This document shows positions 50,550 through 58,697 of a DNA stretch of 62,080 nt, one piece after another. The notes beneath the pieces were generated by a model that worked only from the letters and a program-made list of their open reading frames with translations, made no database searches and was not told the DNA's origin. Origin of the DNA: Lachnospiraceae bacterium UBA7160 (lineage in GTDB: Bacteria > Bacillota > Clostridia > Lachnospirales > Lachnospiraceae); contig DKWE01000009.1 of assembly GCA_002491565.1 (NCBI GenBank), forward strand, positions 20,339-82,418, read 5' to 3'. Position numbers and translations under genes: made by a program. Within the stretch, counting starts at the first letter, position 1. Each line of letters opens with the position of its first letter.

Positions 50550-50637
50550 CTAGAGCGTGTTTGAAAAATCATCCCCACCATCTACATGCAAATTGTGACG
50601 CATATCTGGCAGAATGCATTTTTCAAACACGCTCTAG
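50550..50637 (+). repeat. Palindromic repeat family B, short copy
   Basis: 88 bp with 20-bp perfect inverted arms, CTAGAGCGTGTTTGAAAAAT and ATTTTTCAAACACGCTCTAG. The interior matches the long copy at 49125 in reverse orientation. It ends 4 bp before the GH38 ribosome site (AGGAGG). Confidence 0.85.
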
Positions 50638-50656
50638 GAACAGGAGGCTTGAAAAG

Positions 50657-53600
50657 ATGATTTTTTTAAGAGAGCGCATAGGAAAGCTGCTTGCGGAGCT
50701 GCAGGAGCTGAGCTGCGAGCAGCGGTATCCGGTGACGGAGTACCGGATGAAGCGGACAAAGGAGAAAGCCGCGGATGAGGGCAGTCAGGATACCAGTGGA
50801 TGGGAAATCCTGAGCAGCCGCCAGATCTGGGGTGACGTCCGGGAGCATCTTTATTTTGAGACGGTCTTTACGGTGCCGGGGGAGTGCGCGGGCAAGCGGC
50901 TGGTCTACGAGCTGCGCACGGGTCAGAACGGCGCATGGGATGTTCGGAATCCACAGTTTCTGGTCTATGTAAATGGCAGGGCAAGGCAGGGGCTGGATGC
51001 CAACCACCGGGAGCTGCTGCTCGCGCAGCATGCGGAGACGGGGGAGCAGTTCCGGATTCTGCTGGCTGCCTATACCGGGGATGCTCCGCTCCCATTCTTT
51101 TTGGGTTCGGATGTGAAGGTGGTGCTCCCGGAGGTGGAGGCTTACTATTATGATGTGCGGGTGCCGTGGGAGGTGGCGGGACTGCTGGATCCGGAGAGCG
51201 ACGAGTACATTACGATCATCCAGTGCCTGAACAATTCTCTGAATCTGCTGGATCTGCGAAGACCGTATTCCGCGGCGTTTTTTGAGAGCCTGCAGGCGGC
51301 CGGAAAGGAGCTCACGGAGCAGTTTTATGGAAAGTGCTGTGGTCATTCGGCGCATACGATCTGCTGTGTCGGGCATACGCACATTGATGTGGCATGGCTC
51401 TGGACATTGGCGACGACCGAGGACAAAGTGGTGCGCAGCTTTGCCACGGTGCTTGAGTATATGCGCAGGTATCCGGAGTACAAGTTTATGTCCAGTCAGC
51501 CTCAGCTGTACCAGTATGTGAAGAAAAACGCGCCGGAGCTATATGAGGAGATCCGGCAGCGCGTAAAAGAAGGGCGCTGGGAGGCGGAAGGCGGCATGTG
51601 GGTCGAGGCTGACTGCAACCTGGCTTCGGGAGAAGCGCTCGTCCGGCAGTTTCTCTATGGAACACGGTTCTTTGAGCGGGAGTTTGGGGTGAAAAATGAG
51701 GTGCTTTGGCTTCCGGATGTGTTCGGTTATTCTGCTGCCCTGCCGCAGATTATGAAAAAGTGTGGGATCTCCTATTTTATGACGACGAAGATCAGCTGGA
51801 GTGAATTCAACCGGATGCCGTATGACACTTTCCTCTGGGAAGGGATTGACGGCACAGAGGTGCTGACTCATTTTGCACCTGCACGCGATTTTCAGGCAAA
51901 AACGGAGGAGGGCGGCAAGGTAAGGCCGCCGCACTACACGACGTACAATGCGATGTTGACACCCTCTCAGGTGAAGGGGAGCTGGAAACGCTACGGGCAG
52001 AAAGCGCTGAATGATGAGGTACTGATGTCTTACGGCTATGGCGACGGAGGCGGAGGGCCGACCACGGAAATGCTGGAAAACCAGCGCAGGATGGCACTTG
52101 GGATTCCGGGCTGTCCCAATACGCGGCAATGCCATGCTGCAGAATTTTTCCACAAACTGGAGCAGGACACGAAAGGAAGCAGGGAACTGCCACGCTGGGT
52201 TGGAGAGCTGTACCTGGAGTATCACCGGGGGACGTACACCTCGATGGCACGGAACAAGCGGTACAACCGGAAAGCAGAGTTTTCCTGCGAAAATCTGGAG
52301 CTTTATAGCACACTTGCCAGGGAGTGTGCCGGGTTTGTTTATCCCAAAGAAGCGCTTCTGGCGTCCTGGGAGATCGTGCTGCGCAATCAGTTTCATGATA
52401 TCCTGCCGGGCTCCGCGATCAAAGAGGTGTACGAGGATTCCAAAGAGGAGTATGAGAAACTGTTCGCGGTCAACCGCAGGCTTACCGGGGAGGCGCTTGG
52501 CTGCCTCGCGGATGCAGTGAAAGGTGAAGCTGGAGATGTGGTGATCTTCAATCCGAACAGTGCGTCGCAGCCAGTTCCGGTCCTCATCCCGGCGGATGAA
52601 TATGTGGGAGGACGGCTGTCGCTTGTGGATGCCGCCGGGGAGTATGCACAGGGGGGAACCGTGGAAGGCCAGATGTCGCCTGTGAGGAACTCTGGAAGAT
52701 ATGTGCAGGAGAAAACCGTGGAAGATCAGCTGTCTGCGGTAGATACCTTTGGAGAATATGTGCAGCGGAGAACCGTGGAAGGCCAGATGGCACTTGTGGA
52801 TGCTTCCGGAGACTATGTGCTGCAGAGGACGGAGGATGGACTGCTGGCAGTGATTCCTCCGGTTCCGTCGAAGGGCTGGCGTACCTTCTCTGTACGGGAG
52901 AACTCTGGGAGAATGAAGACACAGGCATCAAACCAAATACAGGCTCCGGTACGGGCACAGGCAGCAATACAGGGACAACCGATGTTGGAGCAGGCGGTGA
53001 TACAGGCGCAGCCGCAAGAATCAATGCAGACACAGCCGTGGATCACAGCCTCCTGCGTGGACACGCCCTACTTTCGTGTGGAGCTGAACGAGAAGGGGCA
53101 ATTTGCATCTATTTATGACAAGAAGAATGCGCGGGAGCTGCTGAAGCCGGGCGCATGCGGCAACGTGATCGTTTCCTACGAGGACAAGCCACACAACTAT
53201 GACAACTGGGATATCAACCATTATTATAAGGAAAAGTCATGGCTGGTGGACGAGGTGTCGCGGATCGAGGTCACAGAGGAAGGTCCGGTGCGCGGCTGTA
53301 TCCGCGTGGAGCGCCCGTATCTGGAGTCTGTGATTGTGCAGTATCTGTACTTCTACCCGGCGCTGTACCGCATCGATATTCGAAATGAGATCGACTGGAG
53401 AGAGCATCATGTGCTGCTGCGCGACTATTTTCCAGTGGATATCCATGCTACGGAGGCAGTCTATGACATCCAATTCGGGAATGTAAAACGGCCGGCGCAC
53501 TACAATACCTCCTGGGATTTCGCAAAGTTTGAGGTCTGCGCGCATAAGTGGTTGGATGTGAGCGAAGATGGCTACGGCGTCAGCATTCTGAATGACTGCA

Positions 53601-54142
53601 AGTACGGCTGTGACTTCCACGAAGGTGTCATTGGGCTGTCGATGCTGAAGGCGGGCCTGTATCCAAACCCGGACGCAGACAAGGAGCACCATACATTCTG
53701 GTACAGTATCTGTCCACATTCCGGAGACTTCCGTAGCGGAGGCACGGTCGCTGCTGCGTACCTCTTCAACAATCCCTGCCAGGCTGTGGTGAAGCATTCC
53801 GCCGGCGGAAGCTTGCCGGGAAGCTTTTCCTGGGTGAGCGCGGACGCGGAGAATGTCGTCATCGAAGCAGTGAAGCAGGCGGAGGACAGCCAGGATCTCA
53901 TCGTGCGCTTCTACGAGTGCTGGAACCGCCGCACGAGGGCGCAGCTGACGTTCGCCGTACCCTTTGCCGCGGCATATGAGTGCAATATGCTGGAGCGGGA
54001 AGAAACGCCGGTGCGTGTGGACGGATGTAAGGTCACGGTAGAGCTAAGGCCATACGAGATCAAAACACTGAGAATTTCAGCAAAACAGACTGCAGGCGCA
54101 GGTTTGGGGCTGCGAAGACCTCAAAATGAACAGCATATATAA
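50657..54142 (+). CDS. Alpha-mannosidase, GH38
   Basis: A 1161-aa enzyme that removes alpha-linked mannose. The zinc motif HTHIDVAWLW lies near residue 240, nucleophile Asp in LPDVFGY near 352, and the long C-terminal beta domains include DNWDINHYY. ATG 50657 follows AGGAGG; the longer frame from 50543 runs through a palindromic repeat and is rejected. Related bacterial enzymes are about 1030-1050 aa. The excess is a four-unit 57-bp tandem repeat (52619-52846) and a Gln/Ala-rich stretch (about 52908-53040), both in the region linking barrel and beta domains. No signal peptide. Confidence 0.92.
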   Translation: MIFLRERIGKLLAELQELSCEQRYPVTEYRMKRTKEKAADEGSQDTSGWEILSSRQIWGDVREHLYFETVFTVPGECAGKRLVYELRTGQNGAWDVRNPQFLVYVNGRARQGLDANHRELLLAQHAETGEQFRILLAAYTGDAPLPFFLGSDVKVVLPEVEAYYYDVRVPWEVAGLLDPESDEYITIIQCLNNSLNLLDLRRPYSAAFFESLQAAGKELTEQFYGKCCGHSAHTICCVGHTHIDVAWLWTLATTEDKVVRSFATVLEYMRRYPEYKFMSSQPQLYQYVKKNAPELYEEIRQRVKEGRWEAEGGMWVEADCNLASGEALVRQFLYGTRFFEREFGVKNEVLWLPDVFGYSAALPQIMKKCGISYFMTTKISWSEFNRMPYDTFLWEGIDGTEVLTHFAPARDFQAKTEEGGKVRPPHYTTYNAMLTPSQVKGSWKRYGQKALNDEVLMSYGYGDGGGGPTTEMLENQRRMALGIPGCPNTRQCHAAEFFHKLEQDTKGSRELPRWVGELYLEYHRGTYTSMARNKRYNRKAEFSCENLELYSTLARECAGFVYPKEALLASWEIVLRNQFHDILPGSAIKEVYEDSKEEYEKLFAVNRRLTGEALGCLADAVKGEAGDVVIFNPNSASQPVPVLIPADEYVGGRLSLVDAAGEYAQGGTVEGQMSPVRNSGRYVQEKTVEDQLSAVDTFGEYVQRRTVEGQMALVDASGDYVLQRTEDGLLAVIPPVPSKGWRTFSVRENSGRMKTQASNQIQAPVRAQAAIQGQPMLEQAVIQAQPQESMQTQPWITASCVDTPYFRVELNEKGQFASIYDKKNARELLKPGACGNVIVSYEDKPHNYDNWDINHYYKEKSWLVDEVSRIEVTEEGPVRGCIRVERPYLESVIVQYLYFYPALYRIDIRNEIDWREHHVLLRDYFPVDIHATEAVYDIQFGNVKRPAHYNTSWDFAKFEVCAHKWLDVSEDGYGVSILNDCKYGCDFHEGVIGLSMLKAGLYPNPDADKEHHTFWYSICPHSGDFRSGGTVAAAYLFNNPCQAVVKHSAGGSLPGSFSWVSADAENVVIEAVKQAEDSQDLIVRFYECWNRRTRAQLTFAVPFAAAYECNMLEREETPVRVDGCKVTVELRPYEIKTLRISAKQTAGAGLGLRRPQNEQHI
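52619..52846 (+). repeat. In-frame 57-bp tandem repeat, four units, inside GH38 gene
   Basis: Units start at 52619, 52676, 52733 and 52790 and encode 19 residues each: SLVDAAGEYAQGGTVEGQM, SPVRNSGRYVQEKTVEDQL, SAVDTFGEYVQRRTVEGQM, ALVDASGDYVLQRTEDGLL. They differ enough to show that the array is not brand new. Confidence 0.9.
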
Positions 54143-54186
54143 TTAGATAATAATATTAAGATTTTGTGAATATTAGACTGACTATC

Positions 54187-54215
54187 TTGCTACTTAAGAA
54201 AGTCTATGGTAAAGT
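54187..54215 (+). promoter_or_regulatory. Promoter of Rpn-type nuclease gene
   Basis: TTGCTA (54187-54192), 17-bp spacer, TGGTAAAGT with -10 at 54210-54215. About 45 bp before the ATG. Confidence 0.7.
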
Positions 54216-54259
54216 GGAGATATGGGGAACTGAGTAGAGAGATGGGCTGACAGAGGTTC

Positions 54260-55348
54260 ATGAAAGACATAAATAGAACAAAAGTGTCAACAGTAAACTC
54301 TGAAGAGAGATGTAAGAGAGCACTAGCAGCAGATTCTGCAGTACAGTACAAGAGAGCATCAGTGACTAACTCTGCAGCGAAAAGGACAAGAGAAGTAAAG
54401 AAAAATTTCGCTGAAGACCGCAGGAAGACAACAACGAAAAGGTTGTCAGCAGAGCCTGTTAAAAGGCACACAGAGAAGCAGGGAAGAACAGCTTCTGACC
54501 AGGGATTTATAAAGGGCCGGGAAGCACGTATGGAGGAGGCACGCAGTCTGAACCTGTTGAGCAATGTGTTTATGTCGGTTGCGTTGAATGATAAGGCAGC
54601 TTGCCAGTATGTGCTGCGGATTCTGCCGGGACTACCGGAGTTGATGGTGAGAGAAGTGCGGGTGCAGTATAGAATTTCTAAGGTAATTTCTCATGATGCA
54701 ATTTTGGATGTACTGGCGGAGGACAGCGAGGGAAGAATTTCCAACATTGAGATCCAGAGGGCAGATACGATTGACCATGCAAGGCGGACGCGGTTTTATG
54801 GCGCAATGATTGACAGTGAATACCTGGCAAAAGGAAAAGACTATGATGAGATGCCGGAGGTACATATCTTGTACATTAGTGAGACGGATCTGTGGGAAGC
54901 AGGAAAGGTCTGTTATCCGGTAGATAAATATTTCCGGGGTACAGGGATTCCATATGAGGACGGAATGCATGTGCTGTATGTGAATGCGGCGGTGGATGAC
55001 GGATCAGAAGTGGCGGGTTTGATGAAGTATTTTAAAACAGCAGACCCGGCGGATATGGCGCACGGGGATTTGTCGAAAAGAGTTCATTATCTCAAGTGCG
55101 AAAAAGGAGGGGAACAGGTTATGTGCGAAATGAGCGACAAATGGTTGAGAGAAGGCATCAAAATTGGTGAAAGGCGTGGTGAGAGACGTGGTATGAAGCG
55201 TGGTGAGATGAAAGCAAAGAAGGAGACTGCTTTGAAATTGGCTCAGAAAGGTATAGCTCTGAATGAAGTAGCAGAAATGTTGGAGGTTAATGAGAGTCTT
55301 GCAGAGCAGTGGGTGAATAGTGGCTCAGTGACGCAGCCGATTATGTGA
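54260..55348 (+). CDS. Rpn-family PD-(D/E)XK nuclease / transposase-like protein
   Basis: A 362-aa protein. The core (residues ~95-280) has the PDDEXK_2 pattern: DAILDVLAED with Asp, IEIQRA with Glu and Gln, then RTRFYGAMID. The family comprises recombination-promoting nucleases once called transposases, also implicated in phage defence. The N-terminal 90 residues are basic, low-complexity and contain 12-residue repeats (CKRALAADSAVQ, YKRASVTNSAAK). The C-terminus has GERRGERRG and a helical segment. AGAGG precedes ATG 54260; an internal ATG at 54530 would give the usual length. A GH78 remnant follows immediately. Confidence 0.85.
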   Translation: MKDINRTKVSTVNSEERCKRALAADSAVQYKRASVTNSAAKRTREVKKNFAEDRRKTTTKRLSAEPVKRHTEKQGRTASDQGFIKGREARMEEARSLNLLSNVFMSVALNDKAACQYVLRILPGLPELMVREVRVQYRISKVISHDAILDVLAEDSEGRISNIEIQRADTIDHARRTRFYGAMIDSEYLAKGKDYDEMPEVHILYISETDLWEAGKVCYPVDKYFRGTGIPYEDGMHVLYVNAAVDDGSEVAGLMKYFKTADPADMAHGDLSKRVHYLKCEKGGEQVMCEMSDKWLREGIKIGERRGERRGMKRGEMKAKKETALKLAQKGIALNEVAEMLEVNESLAEQWVNSGSVTQPIM

Positions 55349-55618
55349 CAATATGACGGCAAAAGAGGTATCCACACCCTGGCAGGAGAGACTGTACTGG
55401 ATTTTGGACAAAACTTTGCTGGATATATGACATTTCGTTCAACTTTGAAAAAGGGTACAAGGGTGGTTCTGGATTTTGGCGGGATTCTCCAGAAGGGCAA
55501 TTTCTATAATGCGAATTACCGAAGATTGCCTCAGGTAATTCGAAAAATGTGCCGGGCTGGCTGGAGAGTAACGTGGCTACAGGTAAGCAGGACACGGCGG
55601 CTCTGCATGAGCAGATAA
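55349..55618 (+). pseudogene. Alpha-L-rhamnosidase (GH78-like) fragment
   Basis: In frame after the Rpn stop codon, the peptide GETVLDFGQNFAGYMTFR...GTRVVLDFGGIL...NANYR matches the N-terminal beta-sandwich of GH78 enzymes. There LDFGQN-x-x-G is conserved and a GT-x-V-x-L strand follows. Only ~85 codons remain, ending at TAA 55616-55618, and no start codon or catalytic barrel exists. A deletion, perhaps linked to the Rpn gene, removed the rest. Confidence 0.65.
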
Positions 55619-55633
55619 CGAACGGGTACAGTT

Positions 55634-56125
55634 TTAGAACCGTACCCGTTTTAATGTTTCCTGTGTCACGATGCCGACGAGGAGACCGGTAATGATGCCG
55701 GCGATGAGCAGAACTGGCGCGTAGTAGATAAGGGCAGCAGTCTGGGCAACATAAATTGCTATGAGGAGCTGTCCGATGTTGTGGGAAACTCCGCCGACAA
55801 TGCTGACAAAGATCACAGAAAAGTCCAGCTTCCGGTGCGCGAGCGTCATCAGCGCAAGGCTCAGGGCAGCGCCAGCGAGACTATAGATAATCGTGGCGGC
55901 GCTTCCGAACAGGAAGCCGACGACGAGAATCCGGATCACGGACACAAGCGCGGCTTCACGCCAGGTATAGCGGATCAAAATATAGAGCACTGCGAGGTTC
56001 GCCAGCCCCAGCTTGATGCCGGGAATCCCGATCGAGATCGGGATCAGGCCTTCGACATAGCCGAGGATGCACGCAAGTGCTGTGAACAGGCCGAGATAGG
56101 CAAGCTTATAGTAGTCGGTTTTCAT
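55634..56125 (-). CDS. Gx transporter-family membrane protein (heptaprenyl diphosphate synthase subunit I-like)
   Basis: A 163-aa protein with five hydrophobic helices. The GIPGIKLGLANLAVLYIL motif and GGVSHNIGQL are typical of the family, which is named after heptaprenyl diphosphate synthase component I but is now thought to be an ECF-like substrate-binding membrane subunit. GAAGGAATTT precedes ATG 56125. The usual FMN-binding NosX-like partner gene is not adjacent here. Confidence 0.87.
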   Translation of the reverse strand: MKTDYYKLAYLGLFTALACILGYVEGLIPISIGIPGIKLGLANLAVLYILIRYTWREAALVSVIRILVVGFLFGSAATIIYSLAGAALSLALMTLAHRKLDFSVIFVSIVGGVSHNIGQLLIAIYVAQTAALIYYAPVLLIAGIITGLLVGIVTQETLKRVRF

Positions 56126-56344
56126 GGTCTGGAAATTCCTTCTTGTGTAAATAGGTGTCTGTACAAGAAATAATCATCCTTGTTCTGCGCGTTTTTCCAG
56201 GAAATTATCCCCCTGTTCTGTATGTTTTCTCAGAGGACTGCGGCCTTGATATGCGCATATTCCAAGAATATTGTATCCATGTTCTGACACTTTTTCAAGA
56301 GAATCGTATGCTCAGATTGACACTTTTCACTTTACGCTTGGCAG

Positions 56345-56575
56345 CTAAAAGTAAAACAGCTCTTCAAACTTTTTATCGAGCGCAATACATAAAATCAATG
56401 CCAGCTTCGCGGTCGGATTGAACTGTCCTGTTTCGATGGAACTGATGGTATTCCGGGATACGCCAACCATCGCGGCAAGCTCGCTCTGCGACAGCTTCAA
56501 TTCAGCCCTCGCTTCTTTCAGACGGTTTTTTAAGATCAGCTGATCGTCCAAAGGCTTCTCCTCCCTTCTGATCAT
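56345..56575 (-). CDS. XRE-family transcriptional regulator
   Basis: A 76-aa helix-turn-helix protein. The segment LKEARAELKLSQSELAAMVGVSRNTISSIETGQFNPT is nearly the family consensus, and the ALDKKFEELFYF end is typical of small autoregulators. ATG 56575 has a weak ribosome site. A TTG at about 56553, eight bases after GGGAGG, is a good alternative and would remove the first seven codons. The adjacent gene at 56638 and its operator-rich promoter are probably its target. Confidence 0.88.
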   Translation of the reverse strand: MIRREEKPLDDQLILKNRLKEARAELKLSQSELAAMVGVSRNTISSIETGQFNPTAKLALILCIALDKKFEELFYF

Positions 56576-56637
56576 GTGTTATTGGTCACAGCCTCTTGTC
56601 TGCGAACAATAACACGTTTCGTGCTGCACACTTCCTA

Positions 56638-56943
56638 TCAATGTCCCATAAAAAATCGCACAGTCGCAAAAATTGAGACAGCCAGCATGATTGCGGCAAT
56701 GAAAAGTGATGATTTATCCTTGCTTTTCATGAATCGGTATGCCTGTCCTACGCAGACAGAAATACTGACAGTTGCCGTTAAGTCCATGATAGGATAGCCG
56801 TGTTCCCCGCGGATAAAGGAGAAAACAGCCGCGGCAAGCACCATTGCGATGTAAGTCCATCGGATAGATTTGTCCCTCACCTGAATTTCCAGCTCGTCAT
56901 TGCCTTCTCTTTGCGCTCTCTGTAAAATTTCTTCTTTATTCAT
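56638..56943 (-). CDS. Small membrane protein (DUF6442-like)
   Basis: A 101-aa protein with a charged N-terminus (MNKEEILQRAQREGNDELE) and three predicted helices. ATG 56943 lies nine bases after AAGGAG, and this ribosome site overlaps an operator half-site. It forms a two-gene unit with the XRE regulator downstream, a pairing commonly seen for this family. Function unknown. Confidence 0.8.
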   Translation of the reverse strand: MNKEEILQRAQREGNDELEIQVRDKSIRWTYIAMVLAAAVFSFIRGEHGYPIMDLTATVSISVCVGQAYRFMKSKDKSSLFIAAIMLAVSIFATVRFFMGH

Positions 56944-56958
56944 TTTCATATTCTCCTT

Positions 56959-57035
56959 TGCCAAGTTTTGTTTACATCCTGATTGTAACATTGCCAAGTG
57001 TTCTTGTCAACACATTTTGCCAAGTTTTCTTGGCA
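56959..57035 (-). promoter_or_regulatory. Promoter with XRE operator half-sites
   Basis: On the minus strand TTGACA (57005-57010), 17-bp spacer, TACAAT (56982-56987). TGCCAAG-AAAA-CTTGGCA (57018-57035) is a perfect palindrome upstream of -35. ACTTGGCA half-sites also fall in the spacer (56992-56999) and at the ribosome site (56959-56966). Confidence 0.75.
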
Positions 57036-57126
57036 TATTTTTGGGCGGATAGCCGGTAAACTTTTTCGGGGTAAATTCTCCTTTTTTGTGAAGTATTTCG
57101 TTATAATAGTGTAAAGGGGGTGGACT

Positions 57127-57687
57127 ATGGGTTCGGATGAATGGTTGATCCAGAGGATGCGGAAGGGCGATGAGCGTGCAATCGAAGAATTTGTCAGGAA
57201 GTATTATCCTATGATACGGACATACTGCGGAAAACGGCTGTCGGATACAGGTCTGGCGGAGGATCTTACGCAGGAGACGTTTGAACATTTTTTTCGGAGT
57301 CTGCCGTCCTACCGGCATCACGGGAAGGCTGCAAACTATCTGTATACAATAGCCGGGAATCTGTGCCGGGACTTTTATAAAGCGGCCAGTGCGGAAATCC
57401 TGGTTGAGAATGCAGATGTCGTGGGAAGCCGTTCGCTATCGGAATGCAGAGGGTTCTGTGAATTGTCGTATGATCCGATGGCTGGCATAGAAGCGCAGAT
57501 GGATGTAAAGAAAGCACTGGATAGAATTCCGGAGACTTATCGGGAAGTGTTGACATTGCACTTTTTGGATGGCTTGGGACAGACAGAGATTGCAATCATG
57601 TTGCAGGTAAAGCTACATGTGGTCAAATATCGCCTGAAAAAAGGAAAAAAGATTTTGCAGGAGCTGTGGAAGGAGGAATTTTTGTGA
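57127..57687 (+). CDS. ECF-like RNA polymerase sigma factor
   Basis: A 186-aa sigma-70 family protein with region 2 (EEFVRKYYPMIRTYCGKRL then LAEDLTQETFEHFF) and region 4 (ALDRIPETYREVLTLHFLDGLGQTEIAIML). GGGGGTGG precedes ATG 57127 and TATAAT lies at 57102-57107. Its GTGA-coupled neighbour is a membrane protein that may act as anti-sigma factor. An ABC exporter follows. The layout suggests stress-triggered export. Confidence 0.9.
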   Translation: MGSDEWLIQRMRKGDERAIEEFVRKYYPMIRTYCGKRLSDTGLAEDLTQETFEHFFRSLPSYRHHGKAANYLYTIAGNLCRDFYKAASAEILVENADVVGSRSLSECRGFCELSYDPMAGIEAQMDVKKALDRIPETYREVLTLHFLDGLGQTEIAIMLQVKLHVVKYRLKKGKKILQELWKEEFL

Positions 57688-58394
57688 CGGCACAGGAAAT
57701 GAGAGAGGAGCATATACAACAGACGATTGAGCGGTCGAAGCAGGCATATTATGAAGGGCTGGAAGCACAGGAGCGCACCTGGGGCCAGTTCCTGCTGGAA
57801 CAGCTGCAGTTTGTACAGAAGCGATGGTGGGCTATGCAGCTTTTGGTCTTGCTGTTGTTGTGGATAACCATGTATTTCGGGAACGGGGAGCTGGCATTTC
57901 AGAGACAGGGCGCAGTGCTGATGCCGTTGTTTGGTTTATTCATTGTTCCCGAGCTGTGGAAAAATGTCCGAAATCACGCGCTCGAAGTGGAAAACGCGGC
58001 GTGTTTTACGATGCGGCAGATCTATGCGGCCAGACTGACCGTGTTTTCAATGATGGACTTGCTGTTGCTGACCGTGTTTTTTGCTGTCACTAGCTGGACG
58101 GTGCATTTGACTTTGTTGGATATTATCATACATTTTTTGATTCCACTGAACGTAACGGCATGTATTTGCCTCGGCTGTCTGTGCGGACGGCGCTTCCAAT
58201 CAGAGTATGTGGCGATCGGTTTTTGCATTTTGTGGTCCAGCATCTGGTACCAGATCATCTGTGAGGAGCAGCTTTATCATGCAATATCAGGGACGGTATG
58301 GGCCGGGCTTCTGGCACTTACTGTTGCCGGGATTGGGCTGCTCGGGAAGCATCTTTTGAAAACAAGTGTACTGGCATGCTCCTATTCAACCTGA
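57684..58394 (+). CDS. Membrane protein coupled to sigma factor (possible anti-sigma or sensor)
   Basis: A 236-aa protein. GTG 57684 overlaps the sigma stop codon (GTGA) and follows GGAGG, so translation is coupled. A cytoplasmic N-terminal helix of ~50 residues precedes six hydrophobic segments. No zinc-finger anti-sigma motif (HxxxCxxC) is seen. Tight coupling with the sigma gene makes control of sigma activity a reasonable idea, not shown. Confidence 0.8.
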   Translation: MTAQEMREEHIQQTIERSKQAYYEGLEAQERTWGQFLLEQLQFVQKRWWAMQLLVLLLLWITMYFGNGELAFQRQGAVLMPLFGLFIVPELWKNVRNHALEVENAACFTMRQIYAARLTVFSMMDLLLLTVFFAVTSWTVHLTLLDIIIHFLIPLNVTACICLGCLCGRRFQSEYVAIGFCILWSSIWYQIICEEQLYHAISGTVWAGLLALTVAGIGLLGKHLLKTSVLACSYST

Positions 58395-58697
58395 CAACAC
58401 CGCCTGTTTTTCATGGCGTCTGTGTTGTATCGGTTGATGACGGAGGAACGGTTTACTGTCTATTATTTTAGCTGCAGTGTTGTCATCATTCGACGATGTC
58501 ATCGGCCTTGCCTCCTTCTTCTATTTTGCAGGTTGTGAAAATATTCAGCACTGTCAGGCTAAATATAAGTGTACCTGTATACTGGGGATGTCACCGCATC
58601 GCTTCATTTGGCTGCTTTGCTGATGAAAATCATGTTATGGAGTCTTGCCAGATAGGGATGAGACAATACACGCTCAGAGATATCCGGAGGAATAATT
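58395..58697 (+). other. Intergenic region between membrane protein and ABC ATPase genes
   Basis: 303 bp. TGACAACAC just at the stop codon and GTGTTGTCA at about 58476-58484 form a 9-bp inverted repeat. A 79-codon frame here has no ribosome site or recognisable product. GGAGG for the ATPase lies at its end. Confidence 0.4.

Noticed and set aside
50543..50656. N-terminal extension of the GH38 enzyme
   Set aside because: This stretch is a family B palindromic repeat; AGGAGG places the start at 50657.
52619..52846. CRISPR-like array
   Set aside because: The repeats are contiguous, diverged and in frame within an enzyme; no spacers.
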